From positions 1,922,001 to 1,986,000 of the forward strand of contig NZ_JACCAA010000001.1 of the NCBI RefSeq assembly GCF_013408415.1: a DNA stretch of 64,000 bases, read 5' to 3'. The notes below the pieces were generated by a model that made no database searches, was not told where the DNA came from, and saw only the letters and a program-made list of their open reading frames with translations. Of the stretch, positions 7,838 through 15,123 are shown piece by piece; the first letter of the stretch is position 1, and the number at the start of each line of letters is the position of its first letter. Origin of the DNA: Nocardioides daedukensis (lineage in GTDB: Bacteria; Actinomycetota; Actinomycetes; Propionibacteriales; Nocardioidaceae). Made by a program: the position numbers and the translations under genes.

Positions 7838-8569
7838 TCAGTCCCTGACCGGGCTCTTCTCGGCTGCCACCGCATAGGCCTCGGTCGCATACAGCAGCCA
7901 GGCATGTACGCCGTTGCTGCCGCCGGCGTGGGCATAGGCGCGCAGGTTCGACTCGTATTCCGCACGCAGCTCCAGGTGGCCGGCCTCCGGGACCAACAGG
8001 GACTTCTCGTCCACGCCCCGGGCGACCAGCACGAGTCGTTCGGCGGCCCGCGCCACGATCCCGTTGTGGGAGGCGAACGGTGCCGCCGTGATCAGGTCGG
8101 CGTGCACGATCGCCGCCACCAGCATGGCCGGCGCAGCGGTGGGCGCGAGCAGGGTCGTCGACAGCGCGCGGAGGCGCTCGGCGGCCTCACCGTCGCGAGG
8201 TCGGCCGAGCTGGTCGTCGGAGACACTCCCCTTACCGGCAAGGGCGTGCAGCCTCGCGAACGCCTGCAGCGGCGACCGGGCCAGCAGCGGCACCAGGGAG
8301 AGCACCTCGGTCGAGACCCGGACCGCGGCCTGGACAGTCTCGTCCCCACTTCCCGCACGGACCTCTTCGATGGGTGAGCCCGAACCCTCGAGCACGGCAC
8401 TGGCGCAGGCGCCCCTCAGCAGTGACTCGGTGGTCAGCTGGGGCGGGGTCTTGCGCAACCCCCGGTCGCGCAGAAGCGCATCGACGCCGTCGCGGGTCGC
8501 CGCGAACCCGGACGGCACGCCCTCGAGCGAGGTGAGGGAGCCAAGGGGATCGTTGGTGACACTGCTCAT
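7838..8569 (-). CDS. Fic-fold protein with degenerate active site (SCO3559-like)
   Basis: 243 residues. The Fic_N-type inhibitory helix is intact, with SAVLEGS matching (S/T)xxxE(G/N). In the Fic core, the normal HPFxxGNGRxxR is replaced by APFASHNGIVAR: the catalytic His is Ala and the phosphate-binding Arg is Ile, while Pro-Phe, Asn-Gly and the last Arg remain. AMP transfer is therefore unlikely; a binding or scaffold role is inferred. Orthologues in this position are often mislabelled oxidoreductase. ATG 8569 is chosen because TAACGT (8577-8582, complement strand) ends 7 bases upstream, giving a leaderless transcript, and it removes overlap with the divergent gene. Confidence 0.72.
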   Translation of the reverse strand: MSSVTNDPLGSLTSLEGVPSGFAATRDGVDALLRDRGLRKTPPQLTTESLLRGACASAVLEGSGSPIEEVRAGSGDETVQAAVRVSTEVLSLVPLLARSPLQAFARLHALAGKGSVSDDQLGRPRDGEAAERLRALSTTLLAPTAAPAMLVAAIVHADLITAAPFASHNGIVARAAERLVLVARGVDEKSLLVPEAGHLELRAEYESNLRAYAHAGGSNGVHAWLLYATEAYAVAAEKSPVRD

Positions 8570-8634
8570 GGAGGCAACGTTAGGACATGCCCTGTGCCGC
8601 GGAACCCTCAGCCGGAGCAGGTAGCCTCGATCCA

Positions 8635-9423
8635 ATGGACCAGCAGCCGCACCGCAATGCGTTCCCCGAGGATGCCGTCACCTGGCTCCTCGGCACGTCG
8701 CCGCGCACCGTGGCCGTGCTCGGCGACGCCGGCGTCGCCGAGGCCTGCGCCGCCCTGGGCCACGACGTGACCGACGTCGAGGGCTCGACTCGGGGCCAGG
8801 CGCTTCCCTTCACGGACCGGTCCGTGGACGCGGTGGTGGCCATTCGGACCGTTCCCCGCGACCTCGAGGACGTTGCCAGGGTGTTGCGCCCGGGCGGCCA
8901 GCTGGCACTGGTCCAGAACCAGCGGGACCGACGGATCCCGTGGGCACGCAAGCTCGATGACGTCCTCAGGTTGGCGGCACGCGGTGAGGAGTCGGCGGAG
9001 CGGATCATCTCCTCGCCCCTCTTCGGCTTCGTCTCCGACGCGGAGTTCCGGCACTGGCAGATGGTGAACAACGAGACCCTGCCCCTGGTCCTGGCCCACG
9101 AGCTGACCCACCTCGACGAGAGCGCCCGCCGTCAGCGCCTGGACGCTGCGCTCGAGCTGTACGCCGACTACGGCCGCGGCGCGGACGGGATGCAGCTGCC
9201 CTGGCTCAGCCGTTGCCATCGCGCAACGGTCGTGGAGAGCGCCTGGGCTCCGCCGCATGCCTATGACGAGCGCCCCACCGACGGCACCGCCCGCGAGGGC
9301 GAGACCGACCAGACCTCCCCCAGCGGGTCGTCATCGGACGAGCCCGGCTCGGCACCCGGCTCAGCACCCGCCGCCCCGCAGGACGGCTCCGACTCAGACC
9401 TGCTGCTGATCGACTTCCGCTGA
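8635..9423 (+). CDS. SAM-dependent methyltransferase-like protein
   Basis: 262 residues. A class I methyltransferase-like fold is suggested by VAVLGDAG (motif I, lacking the normal GxGxG), a DAVVAIRTVPR strand (post-II/motif IV position) and ARVLRPGGQLALV (post-motif). The glycine-poor motif I leaves it open whether SAM is bound. Residues 205-250 are low complexity (Ser/Pro/Asp) and the protein ends in the short hydrophobic DLLLIDFR. It corresponds by position to SCO3560. TAGCCT (8622-8627) ends 7 bases before the ATG, indicating a leaderless start divergent from the Fic-like gene. Confidence 0.65.
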   Translation: MDQQPHRNAFPEDAVTWLLGTSPRTVAVLGDAGVAEACAALGHDVTDVEGSTRGQALPFTDRSVDAVVAIRTVPRDLEDVARVLRPGGQLALVQNQRDRRIPWARKLDDVLRLAARGEESAERIISSPLFGFVSDAEFRHWQMVNNETLPLVLAHELTHLDESARRQRLDAALELYADYGRGADGMQLPWLSRCHRATVVESAWAPPHAYDERPTDGTAREGETDQTSPSGSSSDEPGSAPGSAPAAPQDGSDSDLLLIDFR

Positions 9424-9437
9424 GCCGGACAGCCCGA

Positions 9438-10820
9438 TCAGGCCTGCTTCTTGAGGTTCTCGGTCAGCTGGTCCACCGCCTTGGCATATTGCGGCCCGGT
9501 CACCTGGATGGACTTGTAGCCCGAGCTGGATGAGTAGCTCTCGATCGAGATGCGCACGTTGATGACGTAGGCACCCGAGCGGAAGTAGACGTTGCTGTAG
9601 TCGCGGTCGCGGGTCAGCATCGCCTGGTCGGCCTTGGTCTTGAGCGGCTTCGCGCCGGCTCCGGTGAAGTAGCTGAAGTGCTTCTTGGCCTCGGCTTCGC
9701 TCTCGCCGTGGTTGATGGTGACGCGGAAGCGGATGGTGCCCTCGTCGCCATACTTCTTCTCGAACTTGGTCTTCGTGTAGGTGTCGCTCAGTGCACTCGC
9801 CGAATAGCCCCGCGAGCAACCGTTGCGCACAGTCTCGATGGCCGCACCCCGCTGGGCCTTGTAGGCGCCGTAGCGCGGCGGCAGGTGGTCCCGGTTGACC
9901 TCGCCATTGGGATCCAACCCGAAGGTGGCCTTGAAGGCCGCCTTGTCCAGCACGGCGCAGGGCTCGACGATCGGTGTGCTGCCGACCTTCGGCTCCTCGT
10001 CATAGGTCGGTGCCGGGGACTGGCTGAGGTTCGGGTCGGCCAGGTTGGTGCGGATCGTCGCGATCGCCACCGCAGCCTTCTCGAGGAAGTCCGCGTCATC
10101 GACGGAGTTGTCGTTGTCGTAGCTCATCACGACCTTCTTGTTGCCCTCGAGGATGATGAACTTCCGGCTCCCCTCGGAGTAGTCCTCCCACTCCGGGAGC
10201 ACCATCGACTTCAGGTCGTCCAGCGTCGAACCACGACCACCGGCCTGATAGATCGCGAAGTTGTCCTCCAGCTCGGCGAGCAGGCCCGTGGCGGCAGGCT
10301 TGTCGCTCAGGTCGGCGGCCCGATAGGCGGTCATCATCTTCTCGACGTCGGAGGTCTCGTAGGGGAGCTCCGAGATGAGCTCGCGGACGTCCGCGTAGGG
10401 CTCCAGCCGCTGCTCGAGCCGGATGCTGAGGTACCAGGGCGAGCCGTAGGCGTCGCAGCTCGTGCGTGCCGATCCGTAGCCACGGCTGCGCTTGTCGGGC
10501 AGCGAGGCGTCGTAGTACTCCTCGTAGACCTGTGACCTCGGAGGCAGGTTGCCGAAGATCTGCTCGATCTTCCCCCGGGGCAACAGCCGGCAGACACTGA
10601 CATAGCGCTCGCCGGCGACCTTGAGCTCCTGCTTGGGAGCGAGCAGGTCGGGACTGGCGTCCTTGATCTGGGTCAGACCGGTCGGGGGCTTGCCGCTCCC
10701 CGCGCCGAGCTTGGGCTCCTTGGGGTCGCCCTTGGTCAGCCCGATCACACCGATCACCGCAGCAGCGATGACGGTCAGGGCCACGACCGGGATCAACACG
10801 AACTTCACGAAGCGATTCAC
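9438..10820 (-). CDS. Membrane-anchored exported protein, function unknown
   Basis: 460 residues that I cannot assign to a named family. A single N-terminal helix (about 6-28, VKFVLIPVVALTVIAAAVIG) follows a short basic start, so the long remainder should be outside the membrane. The extracytoplasmic part seems to contain two related halves: each begins with a Cys-Leu/Val-hydrophobic stretch plus a nearby Cys (VCRLLPRGKI...TSCDAYG and PCAVLDKAAF...NGCSRGY), suggesting one disulfide per half. The GTG start at 10820 has AGGA 7 bases upstream. It is divergent from the LytS-type kinase gene with only 54 bases between starts. Confidence 0.75.
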   Translation of the reverse strand: MNRFVKFVLIPVVALTVIAAAVIGVIGLTKGDPKEPKLGAGSGKPPTGLTQIKDASPDLLAPKQELKVAGERYVSVCRLLPRGKIEQIFGNLPPRSQVYEEYYDASLPDKRSRGYGSARTSCDAYGSPWYLSIRLEQRLEPYADVRELISELPYETSDVEKMMTAYRAADLSDKPAATGLLAELEDNFAIYQAGGRGSTLDDLKSMVLPEWEDYSEGSRKFIILEGNKKVVMSYDNDNSVDDADFLEKAAVAIATIRTNLADPNLSQSPAPTYDEEPKVGSTPIVEPCAVLDKAAFKATFGLDPNGEVNRDHLPPRYGAYKAQRGAAIETVRNGCSRGYSASALSDTYTKTKFEKKYGDEGTIRFRVTINHGESEAEAKKHFSYFTGAGAKPLKTKADQAMLTRDRDYSNVYFRSGAYVINVRISIESYSSSSGYKSIQVTGPQYAKAVDQLTENLKKQA

Positions 10821-10874
10821 GACCGTGTCCTGCCCCGAGCGGAACCGGGTCAAACGTCCCCTATCGTGACCAAC

Positions 10875-11987
10875 ATGGCGTTCGGATGGCGGCGTACCCA
10901 CCTCGGCACGGAGGCTGACCGTGCCACCTTCCGGACCCTGCACACCGCGTCGTTGGCCTCGCCCGCCCTCCGCGAGGGCCTGACCACCGCCAGCGCCGAG
11001 CGCAGCGTGCGCCACCTGCGCGCCCTCCTCGGCGCTCCGGCACTCGCCGTCACCGACACCGTCGGCCTGCTCGCCTGGGACGGCACCGGTGAGCACCACG
11101 CCCACCAGTGCCCCGACGTGATCGCCCGCGCGCTCGAGCACGGGGGCACCCGGGTCGCCGACCATCGCGAGCTGCCCTGTGACCAGCCCGGGTGTCAGAT
11201 CCGATATGCGATCGTCTCTCCCCTGGTCGTCGAGGAGACGATCGTGGGGACGCTCCAGGTGCTCACCGCCAACGCCACCGCCGGGCTGGTGAAGGCAGCC
11301 GACGAGGTCGCCACCTGGGTCTCCGGGCAGCTGGAGCTGGCTGAGCTGGACGCGTCGCGCAACCGGTTGATGGAGGCGGAGGTGCGGGCGCTGCGGGCCC
11401 AGATCTCCCCGCACTTCATCTACAACTCGCTGGGCGCCATCGCGTCGTTCGTGCGCACCGATCCGGACCGGGCACGCGAGCTGCTGCTCGAGTTCGCCGA
11501 CTTCACCCGCTACTCCTTCCGCCGGCACGGCGAGTTCACCACCCTGGCCGAGGAGCTCCGCTCGGTCGAGCGCTATCTCCTGCTCGAGCAGGCCCGCTTC
11601 GGCGACCGCTTGGCGGTCACGTTGCGGATCGCGCCCGAGGTGCTCCCGGTCGCGGTGCCGTTCCTGTGCATCCAGCCGCTGGTGGAGAACGCCGTACGCC
11701 ACGGGCTTGCCGACAAGGGCGACGGCCAGATCACGATCATCGCGCGCGATGCCGGCGCCGAGTGCCTGATCACCGTGGAGGACAACGGCGCCGGCGAGGA
11801 ACCCGAGCGGGTACGTCGTGCCCTGGCCGGTGACGCGGAGCTCGACTCGGTCGGCCTGGGCAACGTCGACGTGCGGTTGCGCGACACCTTCGGCGACGAC
11901 TACGGCCTGGTGGTCGAGACTGCTCCGGGCGCCGGCACGAAGGTCTTCGTCCGGGTGCCGAAGTTCGCCCCTGGGGTGCAGACATGA
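10875..11987 (+). CDS. LytS/YehU-type sensor histidine kinase (His_kinase domain), soluble
   Basis: 370 residues without membrane segments. A GAF-like region (about 40-155) contains a Cys-Pro and CDQPGCQ cluster that could bind a cofactor. It is followed by the His_kinase (PF06580-type) phospho-acceptor ALRAQISPHFIYNSL with H180 and a C-terminal HATPase with PLVENAVRHG and DNGAG. ATG 10875 is preferred over an in-frame GTG nine bases upstream because TATCGT (10862-10867) ends 7 bases before the ATG, so the GTG lies inside the promoter. First gene of an operon with a LytTR regulator and a sodium:solute symporter, so it probably senses a carboxylate or redox/energy signal linked to uptake (inference). 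Confidence 0.9.
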   Translation: MAFGWRRTHLGTEADRATFRTLHTASLASPALREGLTTASAERSVRHLRALLGAPALAVTDTVGLLAWDGTGEHHAHQCPDVIARALEHGGTRVADHRELPCDQPGCQIRYAIVSPLVVEETIVGTLQVLTANATAGLVKAADEVATWVSGQLELAELDASRNRLMEAEVRALRAQISPHFIYNSLGAIASFVRTDPDRARELLLEFADFTRYSFRRHGEFTTLAEELRSVERYLLLEQARFGDRLAVTLRIAPEVLPVAVPFLCIQPLVENAVRHGLADKGDGQITIIARDAGAECLITVEDNGAGEEPERVRRALAGDAELDSVGLGNVDVRLRDTFGDDYGLVVETAPGAGTKVFVRVPKFAPGVQT

Positions 11988-12000
11988 TGGGAGTGCGGAC

Positions 12001-12726
12001 ATGGCGTTGAAGGTCCTGGTCATCGACGACGAGCGGCCCGCGCTCGACGAGCTCACCTGGCTGCTCGGCCGCCAACCCGACATCGGCGAGATCCTCGCCG
12101 TCGACTCCGCCACCGATGCCCTGCGCCTGCTCCAGGGCACCCGGGTCGACGCGGTCTTCCTCGACATCCAGATGCCCGGCCTGACCGGGCTCGAGCTGGG
12201 CCAGGTGCTCTCCCGGTTCCGGTCCCCGCCACCGATCGTCTTCGTGACCGCGCACGAGCAGCACGCCGTCGACGCCTTCGAGCTGCGCGCGGTCGACTAC
12301 GTGCTCAAGCCGGTGCGCGAGGAACGCCTTGCCGAAGCCGTACGTCGTGTGGTCGCCGGCACCACGTCACCGCAAGCCGGTGAGGACGAGCAGATCGCCG
12401 TCGAGCGCGGCGGAGTCACCCGCTTCATCAACCGGTCCGCGATCACCCACGTCGAGGCGCAGGGCGACTATGCCCGCCTGCACACCGAGAGTGACTCGCA
12501 CCTGGTCCGCACTCCGCTCACGGTCCTGGAGGAGCAGTGGGGGCCGGCCGGGTTCGTCCGGATCCACCGCTCGCTGCTGGTTGCGCTGGCCCACATCAGC
12601 GAGGTGCGGATGGAGGGTGGCCGCTGCACGGTCCGGGTGGGTCCGCCGGAGCGGTCGGTGGACCTGGGCGTGAGCCGCCGGCACACCCCGGCGCTGCGCG
12701 AGCTGCTGGGCAGGAGCCGACCGTGA
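12001..12726 (+). CDS. LytTR-family response regulator
   Basis: 241 residues: receiver (acidic pair D9-D10, phospho-acceptor D55 in VFLDIQMPG, Lys in YVLKPV) and a C-terminal LytTR DNA-binding domain starting near 130 (HVEAQGDYARLH, then GFVRIHRSLLVAL). It starts 13 bases after the kinase gene and overlaps the next gene by GTGA. The downstream symporter genes are the natural target; in other bacteria LytS/LytTR pairs control carboxylate transporters such as the pyruvate carriers, so control of monocarboxylate uptake is a reasonable inference. Confidence 0.93.
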   Translation: MALKVLVIDDERPALDELTWLLGRQPDIGEILAVDSATDALRLLQGTRVDAVFLDIQMPGLTGLELGQVLSRFRSPPPIVFVTAHEQHAVDAFELRAVDYVLKPVREERLAEAVRRVVAGTTSPQAGEDEQIAVERGGVTRFINRSAITHVEAQGDYARLHTESDSHLVRTPLTVLEEQWGPAGFVRIHRSLLVALAHISEVRMEGGRCTVRVGPPERSVDLGVSRRHTPALRELLGRSRP

Positions 12727-13124
12727 CCACGAGCCCGCCCGAACGGGTCCGGGTCACCGGGCCCCCACGGCGTACGACCAGGCACCGCGCACGCGCCCGC
12801 GACATCGACGACCAGACGATGCTGGGCACGGTGCTGATGGTCTCGTTGCTGCGCACCCAGCTGCGCCTGGCCCTGATGACGCTGACGCCGTTGGTGCTGA
12901 TCGCGGTGGGGCTGCCGCTGGCCTTCCACCTGGTGCCGTCGTTCTCGGACGTGAGCGTGCTCGGGATGCCGATCGCCCTGCTGTTGCTGGGGATCTTGAT
13001 CTATCCGCTGCTGTTCTTGCTGGGCTGGAACCATGTCCGGCTCGCCGAGCGTCACGAGCGGGACTTTGCCGAGCTGGTCGAGACGGTCGAGTCACCCCTG
13101 GCATCGCCCACGGAGACGCCGTGA
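12723..13124 (+). CDS. Small two-helix membrane protein paired with a symporter
   Basis: 133 residues. A basic N-terminus (about 1-45) is followed by two strong hydrophobic helices (about 55-75 and 82-105) and a charged C-terminal tail. It is not clearly DUF485 by sequence, but the size, topology and position directly before a sodium:solute symporter mirror the DUF485/ActP pair at 14745-16755. GTG start and stop both overlap neighbours (GTGA at each side), so translation is tightly coupled. It probably acts as an accessory subunit of the symporter. Confidence 0.75.
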   Translation: MTTSPPERVRVTGPPRRTTRHRARARDIDDQTMLGTVLMVSLLRTQLRLALMTLTPLVLIAVGLPLAFHLVPSFSDVSVLGMPIALLLLGILIYPLLFLLGWNHVRLAERHERDFAELVETVESPLASPTETP

Positions 13125-14608
13125 CCGCGGAGGCACTCAGCATCACAGCGGTCGTGCTGGTCGCCCTGACCACGCTGGCGATCGGCACCTGGGGACTCCG
13201 GTTCTCCCGGACGACGAGCGACTTCTTCGTTGCCTCGCGCACGGTGCGCCCGGGCTTGAACGCGTCGGCGATCGGCGGTGAATACCTCTCCGCAGCCTCG
13301 TTCCTGGGCGTCGCCGGCCTGGTCCTGGTCTTCGGGGCCGACATGCTCTGGTATCCCGTCGGCTGGACGGCGGGCTACCTGGTGCTCCTCGTCTTCGTCG
13401 CCGCTCCGTTGCGCCGCTCCGGCGCCTACACGCTGCCCGACTTCGCCGAGGCCCGCCTCGCCTCCACCCGGGTCCGGTCCCTGTGCTCGCTGCTGGTCGT
13501 GGCGATCGGGTGGCTCTATCTCGTGCCGCAGTTCCAGGGTGCGGGCATCACGCTCTCCTCGACCACCGGCGCACCGTCGTGGCTGGGTGCGGTCGTGGTC
13601 GCCGCCGTGGTCCTGGTCAACGTGCTCTCCGGTGGCATGCGGTCGATCACCTTCGTGCAGGCCTTCCAGTACTGGTTGAAGCTGACCGCGCTGCTGGTCC
13701 CCGCGATCGTGCTGGTCGGTGTCTGGCTCGACGACGGACGCCCAGGCCCCTCGGTGAGCGACGCAGCCTGGTCCCTGCCGCTCGGGGAGGGCGGCGGCCA
13801 GGGGCTCTATCTCACCTGGTCGCTGATCATCGCGACCTTCCTCGGCACGATGGGGCTGCCGCACGTGGTGGTCCGCTACTACACCAACCCGGACGGGCGA
13901 GCCGCGCGTCGTACGACGGTCGCGGTGCTCGGGCTACTCGGGCTGTTCTACCTGCTCCCACCGATCTATTCCGCCCTGGGCCGGGTCTACTCCGACGGCA
14001 CCGCCCCCGACGTGCTGGTGCTCGAGCTGCCCATGCTGATAGTCCCCGGGATCGGCGGCGAGCTGCTCTCGGCGCTGGTCACCGCCGGTGCCTTCGCGGC
14101 GTTCCTGTCGACCTCGTCGGGACTCTCGGTGGCCGTGGCCGGCGTGGTCACCCAGGACGTCTTCCGCGGCACCCGGATCACCGGCGTGCGCGCGTTCCGG
14201 GTGGCCGGGGCGATCGCGGTGATCACCCCGTGCACCGCCGCCGTGCTTGCCCCCGACCTGGGCATCGCCAAGGCGGTCGGGTTGGCCTTCGCCGTCGCTG
14301 CCTCGACGTTCTGTCCGCTGCTGCTGCTCGGCATCTGGTGGCGGGGCCTGACCGACGTCGGTGCGATCGCCGGCCTGCTGACCGGGTTCATCGCCTCGGG
14401 CATCGGGGTGACCTATTCCCTCAGCAGCTGGACGGCCTCGGGCTGGGTCGACGTACTGCTCTCCCAGCCCGCGGCGTGGGCGGTGCCCCTAGCCTTCACC
14501 ACGATGTACGCCGTCTCCAAGGCCACCGCGTCACGGGTCCCGGGGCACGTGCGGCGGTTCATGGTGAGGCTGCACACCCCCGAAGCGGTCGCGCTCGACC
14601 GCGGCTGA
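13121..14608 (+). CDS. Sodium:solute symporter family transporter (SSS)
   Basis: 495 residues with about 13 predicted hydrophobic segments. Diagnostic SSS features are TTSDFFVASRTVRPG near the N-terminus, the Na-site helix AIGGEYLSAASFLG, GGMRSITFVQAFQYW, and GTMGLPHVVVRYYTNPDGRAAR. It resembles the ActP at 15124-16755 throughout but is shorter at the C-terminus. Substrate is probably a short monocarboxylate (acetate, pyruvate, lactate or propionate). It is co-transcribed with the LytS/LytTR pair, which suggests substrate-responsive control, possibly with the transporter taking part in sensing. Confidence 0.9.
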   Translation: MTAEALSITAVVLVALTTLAIGTWGLRFSRTTSDFFVASRTVRPGLNASAIGGEYLSAASFLGVAGLVLVFGADMLWYPVGWTAGYLVLLVFVAAPLRRSGAYTLPDFAEARLASTRVRSLCSLLVVAIGWLYLVPQFQGAGITLSSTTGAPSWLGAVVVAAVVLVNVLSGGMRSITFVQAFQYWLKLTALLVPAIVLVGVWLDDGRPGPSVSDAAWSLPLGEGGGQGLYLTWSLIIATFLGTMGLPHVVVRYYTNPDGRAARRTTVAVLGLLGLFYLLPPIYSALGRVYSDGTAPDVLVLELPMLIVPGIGGELLSALVTAGAFAAFLSTSSGLSVAVAGVVTQDVFRGTRITGVRAFRVAGAIAVITPCTAAVLAPDLGIAKAVGLAFAVAASTFCPLLLLGIWWRGLTDVGAIAGLLTGFIASGIGVTYSLSSWTASGWVDVLLSQPAAWAVPLAFTTMYAVSKATASRVPGHVRRFMVRLHTPEAVALDRG

Positions 14609-14704
14609 ACCGTTCGTCGTCCCCCATCGACCGTTCACCGATTCGCGAGCGCCATTCGGCGCGCAGGCCCCGCGCACTCCTGATGGAGCGACCCGTGACG
14701 CTTC

Positions 14705-14723
14705 TAGCGTGATGGTGATCACA
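14705..14723 (+). promoter_or_regulatory. Promoter with overlapping CRP/GlxR-like site before the DUF485-actP operon
   Basis: CGTGATGGTGATCACA (14708-14723) matches TGTGA-N6-TCACA in 9 of 10 defined positions. It overlaps the candidate -10 TAGCGT (14705-14710) and the expected start of transcription, a position where a CRP/GlxR protein would repress. The cognate regulator gene is in the same window at 19453-20130. In corynebacteria, GlxR controls acetate genes through this motif. Confidence 0.6.
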
Positions 14724-14744
14724 ACTTCGAGAAGGGACCCCGCC

Positions 14745-15122
14745 GTGCCCCCGAATGCACATGACCAAGCCGATCGGCACCATCCGATCTATGACGAGCT
14801 GCACGCGACACCCGAGTTCACCGAGCTGCGCCGCGCCTATCGCGGGTTCGTGTTCCCTGCGACCGTCGCCTTCCTGGTCTGGTACCTGCTCTACGTCGTG
14901 CTCTCCATGTGGGCCTCCGACCTGATGGGCCAGAAGGTCGTCGGCAACATCAACGTGGCGCTGGTCTTCGGGCTGCTCCAGTTCCTGACCACCTTCCTGC
15001 TGGCGTGGTGGTACTCCTCCTACAGCACCAAGAAGCTGGACCCGCTGGCCCGCAAGCTCAACGACGACTTCAACGCGCACATGGACGGCCCTGCCGCCGG
15101 TGCCGCCGGAACGGAGGCCTGA
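14745..15122 (+). CDS. DUF485 family membrane protein (YjcH-like)
   Basis: 125 residues. Two hydrophobic helices (about 40-62 and 75-97) with the DUF485 pattern: HPIYDELHATPEFTELRRAYR before helix 1 and a YSSYSTKKLDPLA stretch after helix 2. GTG 14745 is chosen because GAAGGGA lies 7 bases upstream, whereas the upstream in-frame GTG at 14709 falls in the promoter. It is located 1 base before the actP start. In proteobacteria yjcH lies between acs and actP and is co-expressed with the permease; same arrangement here. Confidence 0.9.
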   Translation: MPPNAHDQADRHHPIYDELHATPEFTELRRAYRGFVFPATVAFLVWYLLYVVLSMWASDLMGQKVVGNINVALVFGLLQFLTTFLLAWWYSSYSTKKLDPLARKLNDDFNAHMDGPAAGAAGTEA

Positions 15123-15123
15123 C

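Noticed and set aside
7647..7877. Possible 76-residue plus-strand gene between the HAD and Fic-like genes
   Set aside because: No ribosome binding site or family, and it would run through a terminator hairpin and into a convergent gene.
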